A stretch of DNA of 11,137 nt from Candidatus Methanophagales archaeon (lineage in GTDB: Archaea; Halobacteriota; Syntropharchaeia; Alkanophagales; Methanospirareceae), in NCBI GenBank assembly GCA_021161765.1, contig JAGGZZ010000129.1, positions 1-11,137 of the forward strand. The letters are read 5' to 3'. Shown in pieces: positions 1 through 6,065 of the stretch. A program made the position numbers and the translations under genes. Below the pieces are notes generated by a model that was not told the origin of the DNA, did not search any database, and worked only from the letters and a program-made list of their open reading frames with translations. Every line of letters begins with the position of its first letter. Position 1 is the stretch's first letter.

Positions 1-1418
1 AAGAGGAAGTGAAAGAGGGCTCGCAAGTGCTTGTTTTTGTAAATACAAAGAGGGGCTCGGCTTCTTTTGCAAGAAAAATCGCTGCACACCTGACCGTATC
101 GAGTAAGGAGCTGGACGAACTCGCAGAGCGCGTGGACGTCGGTGTGGACGACCTCAGCGACCTGGTCAGGCATGGTGTCGCATATCATAACTCGTGGCTG
201 CATCCCGCGCAACGAAAAGCGATTGAAGGGAGTTTCAGGAGCAAAGGGGAGGGATTAAAAGTAATCTGCTGCACGCCAACCCTGGCAATGGGCGTTTCTT
301 TACCCGCAAAAACGGTTTTAATCCGGAATTATAGGTTCTTCACGCTTGGGCGGGGGAATGAACCGATGCCCGTGTGCTGGGTGAAACAGGTATTTGGTCG
401 TGCAGGAAGACCGGAACACGATAAATATGGAATAGGACTTATCGTTGCGAGGAGCGAGGACGAGCGCGAAGAGATAGAGGATTTTTACATAAATGGCGAT
501 TTGGAACGCACCGAATCGCAGTTTTCCGCAGCAGCGATGACCGAGCAGATTCTCGCAACTATCGTGGCGGGTGCAAATCACATAGGCAAAGATAAAGGCA
601 CGGACAGGGCGAGCATCCTCGAATTCCTCGATAGTACCTTCTATGCGTATCAAAACCGCACTCAAATGGCGCTCGTGAAAGCGCAGATGGACGGCATACT
701 GGAGGATTTATCAGATGAAGGGTTTATCACCATAACAAGGAGCAATGGTGAAGAAGAAGTAAAAGCTACGGGTTTCGGGCTGCTTTCTTCAAGGCTGTAT
801 TTGTCTATAAAATCTGCATTGGAGCTGAGAGAAGGCATACTATCGTTGGATGCCTGGGAGAGGGAAAAAGGAACAAAAATATCGGATTTTGACCTCTTGC
901 TGCTTTTATGCAAATGCGATGAGGTGGTTCCGCTGAAGGTGAAAGCCTCGATGGAAATAGCAGCCAACCTTAGCGACAATATCGAATGGCTGTATGGTGG
1001 CGCTTATGCGCTGGGCAGTGCTATCGTTGCACACGCATGGATTGGCGAACGCACGTACCCCGAGATGAAGGAGAAGTTTGGAATATATCCCGGTGAAATA
1101 CACAACAACATCTACGTTCTGGAATGGATGTGTTATGCCGCATCGAGAATGGCAGAATTTCTTCAGGTGGAAAACATGCGCGCGCGACTCGGTATGTTAA
1201 AGGACCGGATAAGGCACGGTATTAAAACCGACCTGCTTGGATTGGTTTCTATAAGAGGCGTTGGCAGGGTAATCGCAAGGGGATTGCATTCCGCGGGATT
1301 CAGGAACCCCGCAGAAGTGGCAAAGGCAGATATAACGCAGTTGGAAATGGTTCCCGGAGTGGGCAAGAAACGAGCGAGAAAGCTAAAGGAAGAAGCGTTG
1401 AGACAATGTAAAATGTAA
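1..1418 (+). CDS. hel308: Hel308-type ATP-dependent DNA helicase, C-terminal part (5' end outside window)
   Basis: A superfamily 2 (Ski2-like) 3'-5' DNA helicase, known in archaea to act on stalled or damaged replication forks. The reading frame is open to the window edge (codons from base 3), so the GTG at base 9 is internal and RecA domain 1 with Walker A and DExH lies upstream. Counting from base 9, visible parts are the start of RecA domain 2 (VLVFVNTKRG, residues 7-16), motif V (TPTLAMGVSLPA, 89-100), motif VI (QVFGRAGRP, 127-135, where QMxGRAGRP is usual), then a winged-helix stretch (about 175-275), a long helical ratchet-like domain (about 285-405) and a C-terminal helix-hairpin-helix (GVGRVIARGL and VPGVGKKRARKLKEE, about 415-465), the domain order of Hel308. 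It converges on the PAC2 gene. The conserved GIAFHHAGL-like stretch reads GVAYHNSWL here, a mild divergence. Identification of the family is secure; strict orthology with Hel308 rather than another Ski2-like helicase is very likely. Confidence 0.9.
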   Translation, partial: EEVKEGSQVLVFVNTKRGSASFARKIAAHLTVSSKELDELAERVDVGVDDLSDLVRHGVAYHNSWLHPAQRKAIEGSFRSKGEGLKVICCTPTLAMGVSLPAKTVLIRNYRFFTLGRGNEPMPVCWVKQVFGRAGRPEHDKYGIGLIVARSEDEREEIEDFYINGDLERTESQFSAAAMTEQILATIVAGANHIGKDKGTDRASILEFLDSTFYAYQNRTQMALVKAQMDGILEDLSDEGFITITRSNGEEEVKATGFGLLSSRLYLSIKSALELREGILSLDAWEREKGTKISDFDLLLLLCKCDEVVPLKVKASMEIAANLSDNIEWLYGGAYALGSAIVAHAWIGERTYPEMKEKFGIYPGEIHNNIYVLEWMCYAASRMAEFLQVENMRARLGMLKDRIRHGIKTDLLGLVSIRGVGRVIARGLHSAGFRNPAEVAKADITQLEMVPGVGKKRARKLKEEALRQCKM

Positions 1419-1454
1419 CCCTTCAGAGGTAACCCCTCAGATGTAACCCCTTAG
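1413..1454 (+). repeat. Three tandem 14-bp units overlapping the hel308 stop
   Basis: Units at 1413-1426 (ATGTAACCCTTCAG), 1427-1440 (AGGTAACCCCTCAG) and 1441-1454 (ATGTAACCCCTTAG) lie head to tail. The first unit contains the helicase stop codon TAA (1416-1418). Each later unit carries a further TAA, though 14-bp spacing puts these in other frames. The origin is unknown; it may be a local slippage duplication. Confidence 0.85.
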
Positions 1455-1499
1455 ATTACACGGATTTTCACAAGATAGCAATAACAACAATTGGTCTTT

Positions 1500-1524
1500 A
1501 TTGTATACAATGTATGATTTTTTT
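1500..1524 (+). terminator. Possible hel308 transcription terminator (palindrome and T7 tract)
   Basis: A perfect 12-bp palindrome ATTGTATACAAT (1500-1511) is followed by seven T on the plus strand (1518-1524), about 80-100 bases after the helicase stop. Archaeal polymerase terminates at T-rich tracts with little need for a hairpin, so this is a reasonable but unproven end point for the helicase transcript. The palindrome could equally be a protein-binding site. Confidence 0.35.
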
Positions 1525-1532
1525 CTACTTAA

Positions 1533-1629
1533 GACGCTGATTTACGCAGATTTATTTTGCCATCTGTGTTAATCTGTGTCTATAATTTATTTTCTGTTTT
1601 CTTGTGTTAATCTCGTGGAATCTCGTGGT
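1533..1629. repeat. Degenerate 10-nt-period repeat able to form a 19-bp hairpin
   Basis: Short related decamers recur: CGCTGATTTA (1535-1544), CGCAGATTTA (1545-1554), then in reverse orientation ATCTGTGTTA (1562-1571), ATCTGTGTCT (1572-1581), and ATCTCGTGGA / ATCTCGTGGT (1610-1629). Because the first pair and second pair are inverted, 1533-1551 can pair with 1562-1580 over 19 positions with 15 Watson-Crick matches and a 10-nt loop. It fills the space between the convergent helicase and PAC2 genes. No gene, tRNA or other RNA gene was seen in 1419-1636. Confidence 0.65.
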
Positions 1630-1636
1630 TCATTAA

Positions 1637-2494
1637 TTATCCGTACATATAGTGCAAAGCATCAGATGGTTCGGCTCCTACACCCTCGCCACGATAAGCA
1701 GCTCTCGCTCTTTGTCTTTCTTTCTCTATTCTCGTTTCGAACGCTTCTGCACTTTCCCTGAGCATCTCTTCGGTCTTTGCCGTTTCTATATCTAAACCAG
1801 ATAATCGCTTAAACGCCCTAAGTGCACCTGCACAGGCTCGCAGGTCTTCGGGATATTCACCCACACCGAGAACCGAATAACTTGCAATCCCGAGTTTAGA
1901 AGCGAAACCAGGTAGAAGTCCCGTTTTACGAATAATGGAAAATCTGCCGATATTTTTTCGCGTCATGCGTTTAATCCCCGCAGGAATTTCTTTCTTCGAC
2001 CCTTCAAAAAAGCCAACATAAGCTTCTATTTCCTCTTTTACCTGTTTGAAAGGTTCCTGTAAGGGTATAATTACGCCTACGGTGTATAACTCCTTAACGC
2101 CCAACTCTTTTGAAAGTTTAGCCACGCATTCCGCCTGTTTGTACGCTGATTTGGGGATATACTCCACCTCTGGATATTTGCCAACATAGCAGAATAATCG
2201 CTTCTCCTCGCTGTACCAAACCTCGTCATGCGGGATTTCAAATTCGTCTTCCCGCGCTTCTACTATGGGTGGGAAGTCATAAGAATACAAACTCAATATC
2301 TTTTCAGAATCCTTTAAAAACTCCTTTATGTGGTATGGTATGATATTCCCCATCGGCGGAAATCCCGCAATCAGGATATTCTCATAATTACTTGTCCTTT
2401 CTTTGAATTCCTCCTCGTCTACGTTCCAACAAACCGTGAATTCACCGATTTCAAAGCCTTCGCCCATTTCCTCTCCCGCTTTTGAAGTTCTCAT
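1637..2494 (-). CDS. PAC2-family protein, probable proteasome-assembly/regulatory factor with C-terminal HbYX
   Basis: A 285-residue protein of the PAC2 family, whose archaeal members (PbaA/PbaB) and eukaryotic relatives (PAC1/PAC2) bind the 20S proteasome alpha ring. Family marks are the N-terminal strand-loop LIAGFPPMGN (41-50, where LIEGLPGVGNVG is common), DFPPIVEAREDEFEIPHDE (73-91), the YVGKYPE strand (103-109), the GVKELYTVG strand (132-140) and the late TGLLPGFASKLGI block (191-203), followed by helices typical of the C-terminal part. The chain ends in a polar, probably flexible tail (about 262-285) finishing Met-Tyr-Gly, which fits the HbYX (hydrophobic-Tyr-X) tail that docks into proteasome alpha-subunit pockets and that PbaA carries. 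It follows the acylphosphatase/coiled-coil gene by 22 bp, so the two are probably co-transcribed. A second in-frame ATG at 2467 (Met10) has a better ribosome-binding site (GGGAGAGG immediately before it) and may be the true start; the domain is complete either way. Confidence 0.8.
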   Translation of the reverse strand: MRTSKAGEEMGEGFEIGEFTVCWNVDEEEFKERTSNYENILIAGFPPMGNIIPYHIKEFLKDSEKILSLYSYDFPPIVEAREDEFEIPHDEVWYSEEKRLFCYVGKYPEVEYIPKSAYKQAECVAKLSKELGVKELYTVGVIIPLQEPFKQVKEEIEAYVGFFEGSKKEIPAGIKRMTRKNIGRFSIIRKTGLLPGFASKLGIASYSVLGVGEYPEDLRACAGALRAFKRLSGLDIETAKTEEMLRESAEAFETRIEKERQRARAAYRGEGVGAEPSDALHYMYG

Positions 2495-2516
2495 TTCTCA
2501 ATCTCGTTTCGTTCTC

Positions 2517-3323
2517 TCACTTCTCTTTTCTCGATTCGATAATCGCATTAACCAGCCTTTCCACCGTTTCTCTGTATTCTTTCCGCTCTTCTTTCAATTC
2601 CTCCAAAATCCGCTCCATGTTCTCTGCTATCTTTCCGTATTTCACGTCTAAATTATCAAACCTCTGAATGGTGTCGTGATGAAAATCCAGTAGAAGAGTT
2701 TTGTTTTCCTCTCGGGATTCCCGCATTTCATCCACACCACTTTTTATAGTGGTGAGGGTTTTGTCTTGTTTCTCAATCATCACATCCTGCTTACCCAGTA
2801 TCTGGTCTTGCTTTCCAGCAAGCACCTCATTCCCGGTTTTTATAATGGCGATAGTTTCGTCCTGTTTATCCAGCATTGAGTCCTGTTTATCCAGCATTGA
2901 ATCCTGTTTATCCAGCATTGAGTCCTGTTTTTCAAGTGTTTGATCATGCTTTCCAAGTGCCTGCTTCTGCATCTCAATCATCCCCAGTCCCGCCTGAACG
3001 ATCTTTGAGAGTTGCAAAGCAGATAATAAGCTGGAAAAATCCTCCAGTGTCATTATATCCTCTTCGTATTCCTTTTCCTCCACTGAGATGTTCTCAACTT
3101 CTGCAAGCTCGGGCCGGTTTTCATTGACAAATTTCAGAAAATTATCTATCCTTCCCCCTTCCCCACCTACTCGAACATCAACAACCTGCTTTCCATTTTC
3201 CTTAATATTCTTAGCATGGAAGTTTGGAATTTTAAGTTCCTGTGCTCTTTCCATAAGGAATGGCCTGTAACCTACATTATGCACCTTCCTGCCTTTTATT
3301 AATATCCTTCTTTTAACGGTCAT
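2517..3323 (-). CDS. Acylphosphatase-like domain fused to a KQD-heptad coiled coil
   Basis: A 268-residue protein, function unknown. Residues about 4-88 resemble acylphosphatase (and the acylphosphatase domain of HypF): strand RILIKGRKVHNVGYRPF (6-22), with Arg20 in the VGYR position and Asn39 in AKNIKENGKQVVDV (37-50). These match the catalytic Arg/Asn pair of the family in type and spacing, so hydrolysis of acyl phosphates is possible. The usual VQGVGFR phosphate loop reads VHNVGYR, so activity is uncertain. After a helical linker (90-120) comes a long coiled coil (about 120-260) built from heptads of the form L-x-K-Q-D-x-x (LDKQDSM three times, then LDKQDET, LAGKQDQI, LGKQDVM, IEKQDKT), ending in a charged helix (EELKEERKEYRETVE). 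No signal peptide or membrane segment is seen; a cytoplasmic oligomer is expected. It is the first gene of the unit with the PAC2 protein and is divergent from the lipid reductase. I know no named family with this architecture. Confidence 0.75.
   Translation of the reverse strand: MTVKRRILIKGRKVHNVGYRPFLMERAQELKIPNFHAKNIKENGKQVVDVRVGGEGGRIDNFLKFVNENRPELAEVENISVEEKEYEEDIMTLEDFSSLLSALQLSKIVQAGLGMIEMQKQALGKHDQTLEKQDSMLDKQDSMLDKQDSMLDKQDETIAIIKTGNEVLAGKQDQILGKQDVMIEKQDKTLTTIKSGVDEMRESREENKTLLLDFHHDTIQRFDNLDVKYGKIAENMERILEELKEERKEYRETVERLVNAIIESRKEK
2860..2922 (-). repeat. Three 21-bp tandem repeats encoding KQD heptads
   Basis: Units 2860-2880, 2881-2901 and 2902-2922 are identical except for one base (2901). 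Each encodes one seven-residue turn of the coiled coil (LDKQDSM register). More diverged units flank them on both sides, as expected for a heptad array that expands and contracts by slippage while keeping frame. Confidence 0.9.
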
Positions 3324-3358
3324 TTTTTCATTATCAAATTAACAAAAGAGAACAATAG

Positions 3359-3369
3359 AATATATAAAG
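3359..3369. promoter_or_regulatory. Shared TATA element of a divergent promoter
   Basis: AATATATAAAG lies in the 62-bp gap between the coiled-coil gene (-) and the lipid reductase (+). Its TATATA core (3361-3366) is palindromic. It sits about 22 bp before the plus-strand ATG, so the reductase mRNA would be leaderless or nearly so, and about 40 bp before the minus-strand ATG, giving a leader of roughly 10-15 nt. No other TATA-like sequence is in the gap, so one element may serve both directions. Confidence 0.6.
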
Positions 3370-3385
3370 AAAGGTTTGTTGAGCG

Positions 3386-4573
3386 ATGAAAGAGGAAAGA
3401 TATGACGTTGTAATCGTAGGGGCAGGGCCTGCGGGAAGTGTAACAGCCAAGACCGCCGCTGAACGTGGCTTAGACGTGCTTTTGATAGAACGGAATCCGG
3501 ATATTGGCGTGCCGGTGAAATGCGCGGAAGGCGTAAGCAAAGAAATAGAGCAGTTCGTTTCCATTGATAAGAAGTGTATATGCGCAGAAGTGAACGGAGC
3601 GAACATATACGGTCCAGACGGCACGAAAGTGACTTTGTCCGGCGAAAAGATGGAGGAAGTGGGCTATGTGCTTGAACGTAGATTATTTGACAAAGCGCTT
3701 GCAATAGAAGCTGCAAATGCGGGTGCCGAGGTACGCGTCAAAACAGAAGCGTATAGTGTCATTAAAGCGGACGCTGACGGATACGCAAAAGGCGTTTGTG
3801 TTCGCGGTATGGGCGAGGATACACACGTTTATGCGAATGTCGTGGTTGCTGCGGATGGAGTGGAGTCAAAAATAGGCAGGCTGGCGGGCATTGACACGAG
3901 GATGCGTCCTTCGGATATATGCGTCTGTGCCGAGTTCCTTATGTGCGATATAGCGTTGGAGGCAGGGTATTCTGATTTTTTTTTGGGTAATGACATTGCA
4001 CCACAAGGCTATGCATGGGTATTTCCAAAAGGTGGCGATTGTGCAAACGTGGGTCTTGGGATAGGTGGTGATGCTTCTGGTGAAAACCACCGTGCAATTA
4101 ATTATCTGAAGGCATTTGCCCGTGATAAGTTTCCCGATGGCAAGACGGTGGCGGAGATGTGCGGTGCGGTGCCACTGAGCGGCCCGATTGCCGAAAGCGT
4201 AGCGGATGGGCTGGTTTTAGTCGGCGATGCTGCGAGACACGTTAACCCATTGACCGGCGGCGGCATTTTGTATGCGATACAGGCGGGGCAGATAGCGGGT
4301 GACGTAATCGCAAAAGCATCGCAGGAAAACAATTTCTCGAAGGATAGATTAATGGAATACGATAACAGGTGGCGAAACGCGTTTGAAAAACGGCTGATAA
4401 CCGGCTTAAAAGCAAAGGAGTTTTTCTTCAAACTATCGGACAACGACCTCAACCAGCTTGCTCACTCTTTAGTGGGTGTAAACATAGCGGAGTTCTCTAC
4501 GACGGCGTTATTGATGGAACTCGTGAAAAAAAATCCGAAGATGCTGTTTGGATTGGCGAAGATGCTGCTCTAA
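3386..4573 (+). CDS. Digeranylgeranylglycerophospholipid reductase (geranylgeranyl reductase family flavoprotein)
   Basis: An FAD-dependent reductase that saturates the geranylgeranyl double bonds of archaeal ether lipids, acting at the membrane surface. At 395 residues it has normal family length. Visible marks are the N-terminal Rossmann motif (VIVGAGPAG, 9-17), the ER that binds the adenosine ribose (35-36), the PVKCAEG block with the conserved Cys46, AADGVESKIGR (155-165), the PQGYAWVFPKG strand (206-216) that lines the lipid cavity, and the second FAD motif GDAARHVNPLTGGG (280-293). The ATG at 3386 sits just before the Rossmann strand and at the expected distance from the TATA element; no strong ribosome-binding site precedes it, in line with leaderless translation. 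It stands alone on the plus strand and ends in a hairpin shared with the convergent tpiA. Other family members reduce free polyprenyl diphosphates, so exact substrate is inferred, but the lipid role is the best call. Confidence 0.92.
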   Translation: MKEERYDVVIVGAGPAGSVTAKTAAERGLDVLLIERNPDIGVPVKCAEGVSKEIEQFVSIDKKCICAEVNGANIYGPDGTKVTLSGEKMEEVGYVLERRLFDKALAIEAANAGAEVRVKTEAYSVIKADADGYAKGVCVRGMGEDTHVYANVVVAADGVESKIGRLAGIDTRMRPSDICVCAEFLMCDIALEAGYSDFFLGNDIAPQGYAWVFPKGGDCANVGLGIGGDASGENHRAINYLKAFARDKFPDGKTVAEMCGAVPLSGPIAESVADGLVLVGDAARHVNPLTGGGILYAIQAGQIAGDVIAKASQENNFSKDRLMEYDNRWRNAFEKRLITGLKAKEFFFKLSDNDLNQLAHSLVGVNIAEFSTTALLMELVKKNPKMLFGLAKMLL

Positions 4574-4598
4574 AACTTTTTTGCACGCAAAAAAGTTT
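4573..4598. terminator. Bidirectional hairpin terminator between convergent genes
   Basis: A perfect 12-bp inverted repeat: AAACTTTTTTGC (4573-4584), AC, GCAAAAAAGTTT (4587-4598). It starts on the last base of the reductase stop codon and ends inside the tpiA stop codon (4597-4599, minus strand). Each strand presents a T6 run, so it can end transcripts arriving from both sides. Confidence 0.75.
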
Positions 4599-5343
4599 AT
4601 CTCAATCCCGACACCAAATCCAGCAATACCGCCTTCGGGTCCACCGCCTTAACCACGCCAGAAGCCAGCAGCACGCCGTCTGCACCCAGCGCTATCGCAG
4701 CCCGAACGTCTTCTCCGTTTGTAACGCCTGCACCACAGAGCACAATGCTTTCCGCATCTACTTCCTTCACTTCTTTTACCGTATTTTCAACAATCCCGGG
4801 GTCCACCTTTGACACCGCCTGTCCGGTTCCTATCAGCTCTGGCGGCTCGACCGCAATGGCATACGGTTTCAATTCGGCAACTGCCCGGCTCACTGCGATA
4901 TTATTCGTGCAAACAATCGTTAAGAGGTCTAAACTCGCCGCCTTTTTTATGATGTACTCTATATCCGCTATTTTCAGCCTGTGCTCCGAATGATTGACAA
5001 GCGACCCTGCGGCACCCGCATCCTTTACGGACTCCAGTGTTGTGAACCCGGTATGGCTGCCCGGTTCCACGGCGTCAACGTGCTGTGCGAAGCAAGGGAT
5101 GTTCACCACAGAAGCTATCAGCGCAAGCTCGGCTTGTTGAGGGCAGATAGCAATGTTCGCCCCCGTCTCATCCGCGACCTCCTCGCATATTTCCGCGAGT
5201 TCAAATCCTTTCTCCCCCTTCGATTCCGCATACGCCTTCTCATTTAACACAATCACCGGCGTTTCTATTTTCGCGCCTATCCCGCCACCTATTCCCAGTC
5301 CTTCTTCAGTTATCTCCTCTAATGCTGTCATTTCATTACTCAT
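4597..5343 (-). CDS. tpiA: Triosephosphate isomerase, archaeal type
   Basis: Interconverts dihydroxyacetone phosphate and glyceraldehyde 3-phosphate in glycolysis and gluconeogenesis. The archaeal form is short (about 220-230 residues) compared with about 250 in bacteria. Active-site residues are visible: Asn34 and Lys36 in VLNEKAY, His118 in NHSEHR, Glu166 in AVEPPELIGTG, and the phosphate-binding CGAGVTNGED (203-212) and GVLLASGVV (223-231). Residues 1-26 are an extra N-terminal stretch before the first beta strand, including a Gly-rich part (GLGIGGGIGAK, 15-25). The start is supported by a run of six G (5354-5359, minus strand) about 10 nt upstream, and the ATG lies one base after the stop of the HAD gene, implying translational coupling. 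The function is certain; only the role of the extension is open. Confidence 0.95.
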   Translation of the reverse strand: MSNEMTALEEITEEGLGIGGGIGAKIETPVIVLNEKAYAESKGEKGFELAEICEEVADETGANIAICPQQAELALIASVVNIPCFAQHVDAVEPGSHTGFTTLESVKDAGAAGSLVNHSEHRLKIADIEYIIKKAASLDLLTIVCTNNIAVSRAVAELKPYAIAVEPPELIGTGQAVSKVDPGIVENTVKEVKEVDAESIVLCGAGVTNGEDVRAAIALGADGVLLASGVVKAVDPKAVLLDLVSGLR

Positions 5344-5344
5344 A

Positions 5345-6040
5345 TTACAAAATCCCCCCTATATCTTCTATTCCTCGCACTAAAAAAGTTGGTTTATAAT
5401 TATATCCTTCTTTCTCCTCTCCTCTATAAATAAAAACCGAATCAATGCCCGCCCTCCTGGCTGCTAAAACACCCACGGGACTATCATCCACCAATACCGC
5501 CTCCTCCTTGCTCGTGTTTAATTCACTTAACACCTTGTTTATGTAAAAAGGATTTGGCTTCCTGTTATCCAGACTTTCTAACTCGCTCTGACGCCCGTAC
5601 CATATCCTGAAGTACGGTTTCAGCCCGAAGTGCTCTAACGCGTAGTCCACACATGCTTGTTGTGAATCGCTCACCACCGCAAGATACGATTTTATGCTGA
5701 GGTGCTTTATTACCGCCTCAGAACCTTTATAGGGCTTTATTTCGCCTCGCTGCATCGCGTCTATCTTCGCTTCTATAACGTCTTTCTCTCTGCGTGCCCA
5801 GAACTCCGCACAATCTAACTCAAATCTATCGCAGAATGCTCTCACGCCCTGAGCTCCATCAGAAAATAGCGGGGCAAGAAAATACTTATCTATTTCCGCA
5901 ATGCTGAGATTTAACCCATAATTGCTCAGCGTTTTTCTGAATGCTTCGTATGCCCACTCGTGTGCTACTGCTCCATCCCCACGTGAATCCAGGAACGTCC
6001 CGTCCATGTCAAAAATGACAACTTTGTATTCAGTTCCCAT
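5345..6040 (-). CDS. HAD-superfamily phosphatase (phosphoglycolate phosphatase-like)
   Basis: A haloacid dehalogenase-type phosphatase with a helical C1 cap. Numbered from the upstream TTG (six codons before are not all used), motif I is DMDGT (Asp16, Asp18), the cap spans about residues 25-105, motif II is VVSDS (Ser129), motif III is RKPNP (Lys166) and motif IV is LVDDS (Asp190, Asp191): all catalytic residues are present. The layout is that of phosphoglycolate phosphatase and beta-phosphoglucomutase relatives; substrate is not fixed by sequence. I chose ATG 6040 (231 residues) over an in-frame TTG at 6055: the TATA element at 6057-6065 is about 20 bp before ATG 6040, so transcription should start at or near it, while the TTG would lie upstream of the transcript. 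The gene is co-transcribed with tpiA (stop and start one base apart), which hints at removal of 2-phosphoglycolate, a TIM inhibitor. Confidence 0.85.
   Translation of the reverse strand: MGTEYKVVIFDMDGTFLDSRGDGAVAHEWAYEAFRKTLSNYGLNLSIAEIDKYFLAPLFSDGAQGVRAFCDRFELDCAEFWARREKDVIEAKIDAMQRGEIKPYKGSEAVIKHLSIKSYLAVVSDSQQACVDYALEHFGLKPYFRIWYGRQSELESLDNRKPNPFYINKVLSELNTSKEEAVLVDDSPVGVLAARRAGIDSVFIYRGEEKEGYNYKPTFLVRGIEDIGGIL
5353..5359 (-). promoter_or_regulatory. Ribosome-binding site of tpiA
   Basis: On the minus strand GGGGGGA lies 9 nt before the tpiA ATG, inside the last codons of the HAD gene. It is the best ribosome-binding site near this start and supports the long N-terminus of TIM over a later start. 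Confidence 0.6.
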
Positions 6041-6056
6041 AATGAATTTACTCAAG

Positions 6057-6065
6057 TTATATATA
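6057..6065 (-). promoter_or_regulatory. TATA element of the HAD-tpiA operon
   Basis: TATATATAA on the minus strand, about 20 bp before the ATG at 6040. This is the normal archaeal TATA-to-start distance for a leaderless transcript, and it decides the start choice for the HAD gene. Confidence 0.6.

Noticed and set aside
318..1366. Several short minus-strand frames opposite hel308
   Set aside because: They overlap a clearly coding strand, lack motifs and have no promoter or ribosome-binding site.
2860..2960. Regularly spaced repeats that might suggest a CRISPR array
   Set aside because: The 21-bp units abut with no spacers and are in frame with a coiled-coil protein.
6041..6055. TTG at 6055 as the HAD start
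   Set aside because: It is only about 2 bp from the TATA element, so it would lie upstream of the expected transcript start; ATG 6040 fits better and keeps the whole domain.
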